DNA from: Streptomyces sp. NBC_01571 | GTDB lineage: Bacteria; Actinomycetota; Actinomycetes; Streptomycetales; Streptomycetaceae | DNA length: 64,000 nt | Direction: 5' to 3' | Assembly: GCF_026339875.1 (NCBI RefSeq) | Contig: NZ_JAPEPZ010000001.1 | Span: forward strand, 1,612,001 to 1,676,000 | Shown: in pieces, positions 24,782 through 33,206 of the stretch | Layout: the number at the start of each line of letters is the position of its first letter | Numbering within the stretch: the stretch's first letter is position 1 | The notes under the pieces: generated by a model | Database searches by the model: none | What the model saw: the letters and a program-made list of their open reading frames with translations, nothing else | Told to the model about the DNA's origin: nothing | Program-made: the position numbers and the translations under genes

Positions 24782-25345
24782 TCAGGCCGGAGTCAGCCCA
24801 GTGATCTTAGGAGCCGTTGTCCTTCCGTCGTGTCTGCGGGGATGAAGGATCCTCGACGCGAGAGCACGCAATCCGCCGGGCGTCTCGGAGGTCAACGCGG
24901 TCCAGCGGACGGTGGCGACCACCGGACCGGGCAGTGTTCGCCCCGCCGCCTGTTCCACCTCGACCAGGCAGGTCAGTCGCCAGCACTCCCACAGCGTCAT
25001 CTCTCCGGCAGTCTCGGCCATCAGAGGCTCGCGCCACGCGGCCAGTTGCTCGGCCGACAGGCCGTGTGCCAGCAGGACGATCAGCGACGCGAGACCCCGG
25101 CAGCGACCCGGGTCGTGCACGGCCGTCTCCTCCAGCCCATCGGTCATCCGTCGCAGCAGCAGGACCCGGGTGGAGGTGGGCATCGCGCGCAGTGGACCGA
25201 TCAGTTGGCCGCCATCGAAACCCCGGTCGCCATCGATGTCGGCACACAGGTGATGGAGGCTCCGACCAAGGCCGGTCACATCGCCGGCGTCCGCGAGCTG
25301 CTGGCCCCTCGCGGTCAACCCCGCTTCTTCGTTCTCCCCCGACAC
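24782..25345 (-). CDS. Hypothetical protein
   Basis: The frame is open further, but GTG 25345 has GGAGGGG 6 nt upstream and gives 187 aa. The product is mostly helical: GLTARGQQLADAGDVTGLGR, then LRAMPTSTRVLLLRRM, and a C-terminal TLWECWRLTCLVEVEQ stretch. No known domain, signal peptide or membrane span is seen. Codon positions behave like coding sequence, but evidence of function is absent. It lies just upstream of the alpha/beta hydrolase on the same strand. Confidence 0.5.
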   Translation of the reverse strand: MSGENEEAGLTARGQQLADAGDVTGLGRSLHHLCADIDGDRGFDGGQLIGPLRAMPTSTRVLLLRRMTDGLEETAVHDPGRCRGLASLIVLLAHGLSAEQLAAWREPLMAETAGEMTLWECWRLTCLVEVEQAAGRTLPGPVVATVRWTALTSETPGGLRALASRILHPRRHDGRTTAPKITGLTPA

Positions 25346-25630
25346 CGGCTGCCCCTCCGCAGAACGCACCTCGTCTCGACTGCCCACGAAAATAGACGAG
25401 GCCACTGACAACATGGCCTGTGCGCGGCACCGACCGTGATCGCCGTGATCGACAATCCGCCCGCTCGGCAAGCTCCTTGATCGGTGGCACGGCCCGTGGA
25501 GCGACGCGCCGCTCCGGCTCCGCCGTCGGCACCTCGGGACAACACACGCTTCCTCGGGCCGACCCGTGCACACCCGGATCCCTGTCCCCCTCCGGAGGAC
25601 ACGCGCCTGCGAGCGTTCGGCTCGACGTGG

Positions 25631-26071
25631 TCAGACGTCCGCGACCGTCGCGGTGACCGGGGTGCCGATCTCGACCGTGCGGCTGACCGTGCAGAGCCGC
25701 TCGTGGGAGGACGTGACCGCCCTGGGGAGAATCGCTCGGGCGCGGTCGCCGGGCCCGCCGTCGGGGAAGCGGACCGTGAAGGTGACGGCGAGGTCGGTCA
25801 TCCGGTTGCCGAGCCCGTCACTGATCTTGTCGCCCGTCACGGTGACGGTGAACTCGGTGGGCTCCGCGTGGCGGGCGGTGGCGACGTCGACGTCGGCCGC
25901 GGTGCACCCCCCGATCGCGGCGAGCAGCAACTCGACCGGGGTGAAGCCGGTGCCGCCCTCGGGGTCGGAACTGGTGCCGAAGCTGATCGTTCCGCCGCGC
26001 ACGTTCGTCGCGGTGAAGTGGCCGGTACGGGTCCGCTCGATGCTGACGGAACGCAGGCTGTTGTCGGTCAT
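25631..26071 (-). CDS. OsmC family peroxiredoxin-like protein
   Basis: The 146-aa protein matches the OsmC/Ohr-like fold: TPVELLLAAIGGCTAADVDV carries the first conserved Cys, and SSHERLCTVSRTVEIG the second, as required for thiol-based peroxide reduction. It probably detoxifies organic hydroperoxides. ATG 26071 is chosen because it fits family length; the frame extends another 166 codons upstream but the product there is Arg-rich. It stands at the edge of a run of small stress-type membrane genes on the same strand. Confidence 0.85.
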   Translation of the reverse strand: MTDNSLRSVSIERTRTGHFTATNVRGGTISFGTSSDPEGGTGFTPVELLLAAIGGCTAADVDVATARHAEPTEFTVTVTGDKISDGLGNRMTDLAVTFTVRFPDGGPGDRARAILPRAVTSSHERLCTVSRTVEIGTPVTATVADV

Positions 26072-26178
26072 GCCGTCGACATTAGTGTCGGGCGTCGCCG
26101 ATTCCCGCCATCCCACGTGGCCTTGACGGATCGTCTGCCACTGCGGGACGAGGTGGTCACCGACGTCGGCTCCGTCCT

Positions 26179-26619
26179 TCACCCGTCCCGCGGTTCGTCG
26201 TAGGACGTCTCGGGCCGTCCCACGCACAGCGCCCAGATGATCAGCGCGGAGAAGGCCATCATCACGACCGACCAGACCGGGTAGTACGGCAGGGACAGGA
26301 AGTTGGCGACGATGATGAGGCCCGCGATGACCACGCCGAGGACGCGCGCCCAGAACGCCGCCAGGAACAGTCCGGCGCTGACGACCACGGCGACCGCCCC
26401 CAGGACGAGGTGGATCCAGCCCCAGCCGGTGAGGTCGAACCGGAAGACGTAGCTGGGAGTCAAGACGAAGACGTCGTCCTCGGCGATCGCCATGACGCCC
26501 CGGAAGAGGTCGAGCAGTCCGGCGATCATGAGCATCACGCCCGCGAAGACCGTCAGGCCACCGGCCCATTGCTGCCCGGTCGAGCGGGGGTGTCCGTGCC
26601 CGGTGTGTGTCGTGGTCAT
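26179..26619 (-). CDS. DUF7144-like small membrane protein
   Basis: The 146-aa protein has a His-rich cytosolic start (MTTTHTGHGHPRSTG), then four hydrophobic spans between about residues 20 and 130, with RFDLTGWGWIHLVLG typical of the DUF7144/SPW-repeat-like streptomycete family. The function is unknown. It lies 79 bp downstream of the SHOCT gene and 107 bp upstream of OsmC on the minus strand, within the 25.6-28.0 kb stress-type cluster. Confidence 0.75.
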   Translation of the reverse strand: MTTTHTGHGHPRSTGQQWAGGLTVFAGVMLMIAGLLDLFRGVMAIAEDDVFVLTPSYVFRFDLTGWGWIHLVLGAVAVVVSAGLFLAAFWARVLGVVIAGLIIVANFLSLPYYPVWSVVMMAFSALIIWALCVGRPETSYDEPRDG

Positions 26620-26698
26620 CGTGCTCCCTCGTCTCCTGTCGCCGGGTCGTCTCGTGTCGCCCGGTGGATGTGGTGCAGGTGTCGGTGTTCCATCTGCC

Positions 26699-27136
26699 TC
26701 ATCGGTCCGACGGGCCGTGGCCGCTCAGGACCAGTTCCTTCGCCCTGCGGAACTCCTCGTCCGTGATGTCCCCGCGGGCGCGGATCTCGGACAGCCTGGC
26801 GAGTTCGTCGACGCTGCCGGACCGGGGTGCGCCGGCCGCTGTCTCCCGGATGTAGGAGTCGAAGGCCTCCTGCTGCGCGCGTGCCTGCTTCATCTCCCGC
26901 TTGCCCATGTTCCGGCCGCGGGCGATCACGTAGACGAGGACGCCCAGGAAGGGCAGCACGATGACGAACACCAGCCAGCCTGCCTTGGCCCAGCCGCCCA
27001 GGGTGTCGTCGCGGAAGATGTCCACGATGACGCGGAAGAGCAGGATGAACCACATGATCCACAGGAAGAACCAGAGCATCGTCCAGAAGATGCTCAGCAG
27101 CGGATAGTCGTACGCGAGGTACATCGGCTCGTTCAT
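26699..27136 (-). CDS. Membrane protein with PLDc_N-like and SHOCT domains
   Basis: The 145-aa protein has two spans (about 14-37 and 49-71) in the PLD-nuclease N-terminal style, with FRDDTLGGWAKAGWLVFVIVLPFLGVLVYVIARG. A charged linker precedes a C-terminal SHOCT motif, ELARLSEIRARGDITDEEFR, a short oligomerisation element. Such proteins are common in actinobacterial envelope-stress loci, but no biochemical role is established. The start at ATG 27136 fits the first span. Confidence 0.83.
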   Translation of the reverse strand: MNEPMYLAYDYPLLSIFWTMLWFFLWIMWFILLFRVIVDIFRDDTLGGWAKAGWLVFVIVLPFLGVLVYVIARGRNMGKREMKQARAQQEAFDSYIRETAAGAPRSGSVDELARLSEIRARGDITDEEFRRAKELVLSGHGPSDR

Positions 27137-27298
27137 GTCCCTACTCCCTCCCGGGGCGGTGCCCGGCAGTCGTTGCCGTCCCCAGCATGCGCACGGCCCG
27201 GGCCGGGCGGCCTCACCCGAGGCGGGTGAGCGGGGGCGCCGAGGGCGCGGCCACCGTCGGGCACCGGCGACGTACGGCCCGGTGCGCGACGCCCGTGC

Positions 27299-27961
27299 TC
27301 ACAACGGCGCGGCGATGCCGCCCTGGTGCGCTGCGACCGCCCTGCGCAGTGCGGCCCGCCACGCGAACGCGACGCCGAGTTCGACCAGACCGAGCAGTAC
27401 GAGCCACAGACCGAGCAGCCGGGTCAGCGCGCGGGCCGACTCGGTGGGCAGCGCCAGCACCACGACGCCCGCGACGATGCCGAGCGCGGCGGCGGCGAGG
27501 ACGACGCCGCGGTGCGGCAGGTCCCTGGTCGCGAGGGCCGTGTAGGCGGTCAGCATGCCGGACACCAGCCAGACGACCCCGACGATCAGGGAGAGCGCGG
27601 CGATGGTCTGCATCGGGTTCCGCAGACAGAGCACGCCGGCCAGGACGAACAGCAGGGCGAGAAGCAGCCCCGGGAGTCGTTCGCCCTGCTCGCGCCGGGA
27701 GAAGGCCGCGACGAACCGGAAGGCCCCGATCACGAGCAGATACAGACCGATGAGAACCGCCAGGACGTGCAGGCTCTCGTTCGGCCAGACCAGCACCAGA
27801 ACGCCCGGCACCAGTGTCGCGACCGCCGAACCCAGGATCCAGGTCCACGAGCCGCCCAGTGCCGCCAGCAACTCCGCGGGGTCGCCCGCCGGAGTGGGGG
27901 CCGGTCCGTCGGGCCGGTGTTCCGGTCCGGTGGGCGGCGCCGAACCACGCGGTACGGTCAT
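27299..27961 (-). CDS. HdeD family acid-resistance membrane protein (DUF308)
   Basis: The 220-aa product starts at ATG 27961 with GAGGAGGAG 4 nt upstream. A Pro-rich cytosolic segment leads to six spans arranged as two three-helix repeats, with LVPGVLVLVWPNESLHVLAVLIG characteristic of DUF308/HdeD. In E. coli HdeD contributes to acid resistance at high cell density; the role here is inferred. It is the first leftward gene of the stress cluster and is divergent from the potassium channel gene. Confidence 0.85.
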   Translation of the reverse strand: MTVPRGSAPPTGPEHRPDGPAPTPAGDPAELLAALGGSWTWILGSAVATLVPGVLVLVWPNESLHVLAVLIGLYLLVIGAFRFVAAFSRREQGERLPGLLLALLFVLAGVLCLRNPMQTIAALSLIVGVVWLVSGMLTAYTALATRDLPHRGVVLAAAALGIVAGVVVLALPTESARALTRLLGLWLVLLGLVELGVAFAWRAALRRAVAAHQGGIAAPL

Positions 27962-28161
27962 GGCTCCTCCTCGCACGATCGACCAGGTCACCGCCGGACC
28001 GCCGGCAGGCGGGCGCGCGGGACCTCACCGGCCAGCGTGCCCCGCGCCGGCGTCCGCCGGGTCACCCGCGGCGGGTGATCCCTTCCGGCCGCCGGGGCGA
28101 TGAGGTGGGGGCAGACGTGCCGACCGAACGGCTCCCGGCGAACCGAACGAAGAGACACGCG

Positions 28162-28827
28162 ATGAGCGATCCAGCGGCTGCCCGGGGCGACCACACCCGG
28201 CCCCGGAAGGGCCCGTACCGGCGGGGCCGACCGAGGTCCCGCACCCGGTGGACGACGATCGTGGTGGTGGGCCGGGCCTTCCTGATCGCGGCCGGACTCG
28301 TCACCGCCTACTACCTGCTGCCCCTGGACAGGTACAGCGCCCGCGGCACCTCGGTGCTGCTGTTGGCCGGCCTGCTGGCGGTGGTCCTGGTCTTCGTGTG
28401 GGAGGTGCGGACCATCATCCGTTCACCCCACCCCCGTCTGAAGGCCGTCGAGGCCCTGGCCGCCACGTTGGTGCTGTTTCTGGTGCTCTTCGCCAGCGCC
28501 TACTACGTGTTGGACCGCTCCGCCCCGGGTTCGTTCACCGAGCCGCTGTCCAGGACGGACGCCCTGTACTTCACGCTGACCACGTTCAGCACCGTCGGTT
28601 TCGGCGACATCGCCGCCCGCACCGGGACGGGACGGGTCATGACGATGCTGCAGATGGCCGGAGGGCTGGTCCTGGTGGGCTTCGCCGCGCGCGTGCTGGC
28701 GAGCGCGGTCCAGGCGGGGTTGCAGCGCAGGGGGCCCATCGAGCCGGAGACCGGGGCGGACGACGGGGATGCCGGGGACTCCGAAGCGGAGCCGGACCCG
28801 GGGGCGGACCCGGGGACGTCGGCGTAG
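28162..28827 (+). CDS. Ion channel, two-helix pore potassium channel type
   Basis: The 221-aa protein carries the selectivity filter TVGFGD (144-149) inside a pore loop, between spans at about 96-117 and 160-183. Two further spans precede it at about 33-55 and 62-82. The N terminus is strongly basic and the C terminus acidic and Pro/Gly/Asp-rich. No RCK domain is present. It should conduct K+, setting membrane potential or osmotic balance. ATG 28162 is preferred to the much longer open frame, whose upstream part lies in the intergenic region of the divergent HdeD gene. Confidence 0.85.
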   Translation: MSDPAAARGDHTRPRKGPYRRGRPRSRTRWTTIVVVGRAFLIAAGLVTAYYLLPLDRYSARGTSVLLLAGLLAVVLVFVWEVRTIIRSPHPRLKAVEALAATLVLFLVLFASAYYVLDRSAPGSFTEPLSRTDALYFTLTTFSTVGFGDIAARTGTGRVMTMLQMAGGLVLVGFAARVLASAVQAGLQRRGPIEPETGADDGDAGDSEAEPDPGADPGTSA

Positions 28828-28915
28828 GCGATTCACCGAGCGGGCGGCCGGCGACCAGGGCCGGGACCACCGGACGGCGGACCGGCGCGGAGGGCCACGG
28901 CCCTGCCGACGGCGT

Positions 28916-29113
28916 TCACTCCGGCAGCTGGCGCATCTCCAGGACGCGCAGTCCCAGCGACTGACAGCGCGCCAGCAGACCGTACAGATGGGCCTCGTCG
29001 AGGACGGGCCCGAACAGGACGGTCTGACCGGACATCACCACGTGCTCCATGTCCGGGAAGGCCTGGGCCAGCGTCTCCGACAGGTGTCCGTCGACACGGA
29101 TCTCGTAGCGCAT
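28916..29113 (-). CDS. 65-aa conserved hypothetical protein
   Basis: From ATG 29113 (GGGAGAG upstream) the product is 65 aa: MRYEIRVDGHLSETLAQAFP, then QTVLFGPVLDEAHLYGLLAR and a LPE end. It has a compact beta-alpha-beta-like pattern with no signal peptide. I recall similar short proteins in other streptomycetes as unnamed conserved proteins, often with stress or potassium-transport genes. The frame upstream of 29113 is Arg/Gly-rich and not believable as coding. Confidence 0.72.
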   Translation of the reverse strand: MRYEIRVDGHLSETLAQAFPDMEHVVMSGQTVLFGPVLDEAHLYGLLARCQSLGLRVLEMRQLPE

Positions 29114-29301
29114 CAGCTGCTCTCCCGCGGGCGGCCCGGGGCGGACGGACGACGCCCTACCCGTGATCCTCCGCCCAGGCGCGCCGTCCGCCCTCACCCT
29201 CAGCAGGTGACCCGGCGCCCGGCCCACCATCCACCGAACACCGCCGACCGGCACCGCCCACCGGTGTCATCGCACCGGCCTCGCACCGCCCTCGCCACGG
29301 G

Positions 29302-32025
29302 TCACAGCAGTCGCAGCTCGCGCGCACGGCGCACCGCTTCGTTGCGCCGGTTCACCGCGAGCTTCCGGTAGACGCTCTTGAGGTGGGTCTTCACGGTGTT
29401 CACGGACACGTAGAGGTCGGCCGCGATCTCCTCCGTGGACATCATCTCGGCCAGCCGCCGGAGAACGTCGAGTTCGCGTCCGCTCAGCTCCTCCACGACG
29501 AGCGCCGGAGGCAGGGACGCAAGCCGCGACGGTTCGCCGTCTCGGGTCGGTCCGTCCTGGAGCCAGCCCGCGGCGAGTGCCTGGAGCGGCGCCTCGGCCA
29601 GCGGTCGCCCGAGCCAGGGGCCGGCGTCGAGAAAGGGACGCCGCAGCCGCTCGCGGCGGGCCTCGACGAGTGCCTGGGCGACGAGCCCGCGGGCGGTGAC
29701 GGAGTCCCCCGCTTCTTCGGCGGCCTGTGCCCGTACCAGCGTGGCCCGCACGGTCAGTGCGGGACCGGCCCGGCCCGGCCGTCCCTCCAGGTCGAGACGG
29801 TCGAGCATGCCGATCGCCTCGCCGCGGTGGCCCGCCGCGAGCCGGACCCGCGCGGCCTGCACCGCACAGGCCGTCTGGCCGGCCGGTGCCCGGCGCAGCG
29901 CCTCGGCGGCCCGCTCCGTACGGCCCTCGGTCAGGTGGACGGCGGCCGCGATCAGCGCCGCGTGTCCCTCCGCCCAGGGTGAGACCACGGCGGCGGGGAT
30001 CGCCGCGGACACTGCCGTCAGCGCGGCTCCCACCCTGCCGCGGGCCAGCAGCAGACCGGCCGTCGCGATGGACCGGCCCGCCGCCGGCACCGGGTCCCGC
30101 GGGGTGCGCCCGGCGGCGGCCGTCTCGTCGAGGAAGGCCTGGGCCCGGTCCAGCTCGTCGCGGTCGACGGCCACGGCCGCCAGCACCAGCTGTCCGAGGC
30201 CGGAGCCGGACGACCGGTGCGGACCGAGGCGCTCCGTACCGTTGGTCGCCGCCAGGGCCTTGCTCTCCGCCCGGCCGAGCCATCCGTCCAGGTAGTCCAT
30301 GAGGGCCAGGTGCGCCAGGCACTCCTCCTGGGGCAGCCCGGTCGGCGCCCCGCCGCACGAATCGGCCGCCGTGGACAGGGCGGCGCGCGCGTCCTCGAAG
30401 CGTCCGGCCCACAGAAGCGCCGAACCGAGATGCGTCAGGAGCAGGGCGGAGAGCTCGGGATGCCGCTCCAGGAGGTGGGCGGGGACCGTCTGCCACAGCT
30501 CCTCGGCGGCCGTCGCCGCCGTCTCCGCGTCCTCAGGGGAACCGGCCAGCCGGGCCGCCAGCGCCTCCAGCAGGGCGCAGCTGAGCCGGGCCGGACCGAG
30601 GGCGGCCCCGTTCCCGGCCGGACCCTCGTGTGCCAGGCCTTCCTGTGCCAGACCCCGCCGGGCGCGACGCAGGTGGGCCAGGCCCCGGCCCAGGTCGTGG
30701 TGGGAGAGGTCGCGGGCGGCGCGGACGAGGTCCGTCGCGGGGCTCGCCGCCTCGGGCTCCATACGGGAGAACAGCTCGGTCAGGTCGTCGGAGCGCAGGC
30801 CGGTGAAGAGCTGTCCGATGGCCAGGTCGTCGACCAGGGCGTCCGCGGTGAATTCCCAGTCGCCCGCCGCGGCGCCGTGCGCGAGTGTCTCCGGGAGGGA
30901 CCCGGACCGTCGCAGCCAGCGCGCGGCGCGCCGGTGGAGTTCGGGTTCGAGTCCGGGAGAGCGGACCCTGAGGTGGGCGCGGAGGATCTCGCCGAACAGC
31001 GGGTGGAGGCGGTACCAGGAGTGTCCGAGGCTTTCGACGAACGCGTTCTCGCGGTGCAGTCCGGCCAGGATCGGTTCGGCGTCGGTGCGCTCCGTCAGCG
31101 CGTTCGCCAGTTCCGGGCAGAAGCGCTCCAGGACGCTGACGCGCAGCAGGAGGTCCTGGGTGTCGGCCGTGCGCCGCTTCAGCACCTCGGCCAGGAGGTA
31201 GTCGGCGACCGTGCTCTGCCCTGCCTCGAACTCCTTCAGGTACGTCTCCGGATCCGGGGCCTCGCGCGCGGCCAGGGCGCACAGGCGCAGGCCGGCGGCC
31301 CATCCCCGGGTGCGGTCCACGAGCGCGCGTACCCCGGCCGCGGGCAGGCGCAGACCGTGCGTGGTCAGGAGGGCGGACGCCTCGTCGGGGGTGAAGGCCA
31401 GTTCCGCGTCCCGGATCTCCGTCAGGTCCCCGGCCGCGCGGTAGCGGTGCAGCGGCAGCAGCGGTTCGGTGCGTGTGACGAGGAGCAGGCGCAGGCCCGG
31501 CCCGGCGTGGTGGAGGACGAACTCCAGTTGCTCGGCGATCTCGGGCGCGGCCACCCGGTCGAACTCGTCGAGCACGAGGATCGCGGGCCGGTCGCGGCCG
31601 CTGAGTTCGGCGGCCAGGCGGGCCGGCAGTTCGTGGTCGACCCAGTTCGCGTCCGCGGGGCGGCGGAGATCGCGGGGCACCGGTACTCCGGAGGCGTCCA
31701 GGGCCTGGAGGAGGTACGCCCAGAACATCCCGGGGCCCTGTCCCGTCGTGTCGGTGGTGAGCCAGGTGACCGGCTGTCCCAGGCCGGCGGCCCAGTCGGC
31801 GACCAGCAGGGTCTTGCCGGCCCCGGCCGCTCCGTTGACCATCGTCAGCGGTGTCAGGAGAGCCTCGTCGAGGTGCTCGGCCAGCCGGTCCCGGCGCAGG
31901 AAGGTGGCGGGTCTGGTGGGCAGGGCGAACCGCGTGCGCAGAAAGGGGTCTCCCAGGGGATCGACATGCGCCGGGGCGGGACCCGTACCGTTCTCGTCGA
32001 GGGCAGCCACGGCGCTCACCACCAC
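29302..32025 (-). CDS. Large ATP-binding LuxR-family regulator (MalT/LAL type)
   Basis: The 907-aa protein has a STAND-type ATPase module near the N terminus, with Walker A GAAGAGKT at 65-72 and a Walker B-like ILVLDEFDRV at about 150. A long helical repeat region follows, and the last 65 residues are a LuxR helix-turn-helix (ELDVLRRLAEMMSTEEIAAD then SVNTVKTHLKSVYRKL). This is the MalT-like layout: inducer and ATP binding drive oligomerisation and promoter activation. The start is one of two consecutive GTGs (32025 or 32022) with GGAAAG upstream. It lies beside stress genes and may control the island at 25.6-33.1 kb; this is inference from position. Confidence 0.9.
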   Translation of the reverse strand: MVVSAVAALDENGTGPAPAHVDPLGDPFLRTRFALPTRPATFLRRDRLAEHLDEALLTPLTMVNGAAGAGKTLLVADWAAGLGQPVTWLTTDTTGQGPGMFWAYLLQALDASGVPVPRDLRRPADANWVDHELPARLAAELSGRDRPAILVLDEFDRVAAPEIAEQLEFVLHHAGPGLRLLLVTRTEPLLPLHRYRAAGDLTEIRDAELAFTPDEASALLTTHGLRLPAAGVRALVDRTRGWAAGLRLCALAAREAPDPETYLKEFEAGQSTVADYLLAEVLKRRTADTQDLLLRVSVLERFCPELANALTERTDAEPILAGLHRENAFVESLGHSWYRLHPLFGEILRAHLRVRSPGLEPELHRRAARWLRRSGSLPETLAHGAAAGDWEFTADALVDDLAIGQLFTGLRSDDLTELFSRMEPEAASPATDLVRAARDLSHHDLGRGLAHLRRARRGLAQEGLAHEGPAGNGAALGPARLSCALLEALAARLAGSPEDAETAATAAEELWQTVPAHLLERHPELSALLLTHLGSALLWAGRFEDARAALSTAADSCGGAPTGLPQEECLAHLALMDYLDGWLGRAESKALAATNGTERLGPHRSSGSGLGQLVLAAVAVDRDELDRAQAFLDETAAAGRTPRDPVPAAGRSIATAGLLLARGRVGAALTAVSAAIPAAVVSPWAEGHAALIAAAVHLTEGRTERAAEALRRAPAGQTACAVQAARVRLAAGHRGEAIGMLDRLDLEGRPGRAGPALTVRATLVRAQAAEEAGDSVTARGLVAQALVEARRERLRRPFLDAGPWLGRPLAEAPLQALAAGWLQDGPTRDGEPSRLASLPPALVVEELSGRELDVLRRLAEMMSTEEIAADLYVSVNTVKTHLKSVYRKLAVNRRNEAVRRARELRLL

Positions 32026-32394
32026 TTTCCGTCAGGTCACGGGCAGCGTTCCCTCCCTCACGATCCCAGCTTTTGGGCGGGTGCGCGGATCGGGCGTGGC
32101 CCGGCGGCCCCTCGTGCGCCCCGCCCGACGGCCGTTCCTGACGCCCATGGCCTCTTCGTGAGACCGGCCCGACGGCCTCTTCGCGGGGCGAGCGGGGCCG
32201 GGCGGGGCCGACCGCCTTTTCCGAGCGGGGCCGACCCGCCGGCCCCTCCCGGGCCGCACCCGCCCGCGGTCCGTGCAACCCCCTCGCAACCTGCCGGGTG
32301 GTCAGGTGAACGGTGGCCCGACCCGCTCTCCGCACCACCGGACCACCAGCGCCGGCCCCACCCCCGCTCGTCCCCGACCCGACGGAGAACCCCG

Positions 32395-32748
32395 ATGGAC
32401 GTCGTCCCGCGTGTAGCGCTCACTCCGGCGGCCGCCGACTTGGTACGGCGGTTGCGGGCGGTGCACGGCCCGCTGATGTTCCACCAGTCCGGCGGCTGCT
32501 GCGACGGCAGTGCGCCCATGTGCTACCCGGCGGGTGAGTTCCGCACCGGCGGCTCCGACGTCCTGCTCGCGGAGCTGGAGGTGGAGGGGGTCGACGAACC
32601 GGTGACGTTCTGGATGTCGAAGAGCCAGTACGAGCTGTGGAGTCACACGCGGCTCACCGTCGATGTCGTCCCGGGCCGGGGCAGCGGCTTCTCGCTGGAA
32701 GCACCCGAAGGAGTGCGCTTCCTGATTCGTTCCCGCGTCGTCGGCTGA
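32395..32748 (+). CDS. DUF779 family protein
   Basis: The 117-aa protein from ATG 32395 contains the family hallmark MFHQSGGCCDGSAPMCYP (one His, three Cys) and ends with FWMSKSQYELWSHTRL and a beta-rich tail. DUF779 genes are often found next to aldehyde dehydrogenases, which suggests a metal or cofactor role, but no function is proven. Here there is no dehydrogenase neighbour. It is divergent from the MalT-like regulator (370-bp gap) and may be its target. A hairpin follows at 32821. Confidence 0.85.
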   Translation: MDVVPRVALTPAAADLVRRLRAVHGPLMFHQSGGCCDGSAPMCYPAGEFRTGGSDVLLAELEVEGVDEPVTFWMSKSQYELWSHTRLTVDVVPGRGSGFSLEAPEGVRFLIRSRVVG

Positions 32749-32820
32749 CGGTCACCGCCCCCGGGCACCACTCCGCGCTGAACTCGCCCTGAATCATGGG
32801 TCACGGCACGGAGCACGCGG

Positions 32821-32852
32821 GCCGGTGCCGCCCTGGCGGGGGCGGCACCGGC
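32821..32852. terminator. Bidirectional terminator between convergent genes
   Basis: GCCGGTGCCGCC, an 8-nt loop and the exact complement form a 12-bp stem. It lies 72 bp after the DUF779 stop and 56 bp from the stop of the leftward small gene at 32909. Confidence 0.75.
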
Positions 32853-32908
32853 CGGCGGAGCTCAGGCCACCTGCCCAACGGCGTCGGCGTCTTGTCACGA
32901 ACCTGAGG

Positions 32909-33103
32909 TCAGGGATGCAGACTGCTCACGATGTCCGCCGTGGCCGTGAGCCCGTTCTGGATCGTCGGTGCCATGCTGCTGCCCGACAGGAAGAAGCCGA
33001 GCAGGACGCACACCACCGCGTGCGAGGGCTTCAGCGCGCCGTTGCGCAGGAACACCACCGCGAGGATCAGCAGCAGTACCACCACAGAGATGGAAATGGC
33101 CAT
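32909..33103 (-). CDS. 64-aa single/double-span membrane protein
   Basis: ATG 33103 follows GGAGGAGG with 6-7 nt spacing. The product begins with a hydrophobic helix (MAISISVVVLLLILAVVFL), has a second hydrophobic stretch (VVCVLLGFFLSGSSMAP) and ends NGLTATADIVSSL. Similar 60-70 aa proteins with a MAPTI-type segment occur widely in streptomycetes, some on integrative elements; the role is unknown. It lies 103 bp downstream of the phosphodiesterase gene on the same strand. Confidence 0.75.
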   Translation of the reverse strand: MAISISVVVLLLILAVVFLRNGALKPSHAVVCVLLGFFLSGSSMAPTIQNGLTATADIVSSLHP

Positions 33104-33206
33104 CGTCAACCTCCTCCGCCACGTCGACACCGCGGCTTTCGGCGGCAAGTGTCGCGTAGCGGAGGGTTCGTCCGGGCGGCTGACGTGTCCTCCGAACGTG
33201 TGATGT

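Noticed and set aside
30217..32748. Very long plus-strand open frame opposite the MalT-like regulator
   Set aside because: It is the GC-driven mirror of the true minus-strand gene; only its last 117 codons (32395-32748, DUF779) are a real protein.
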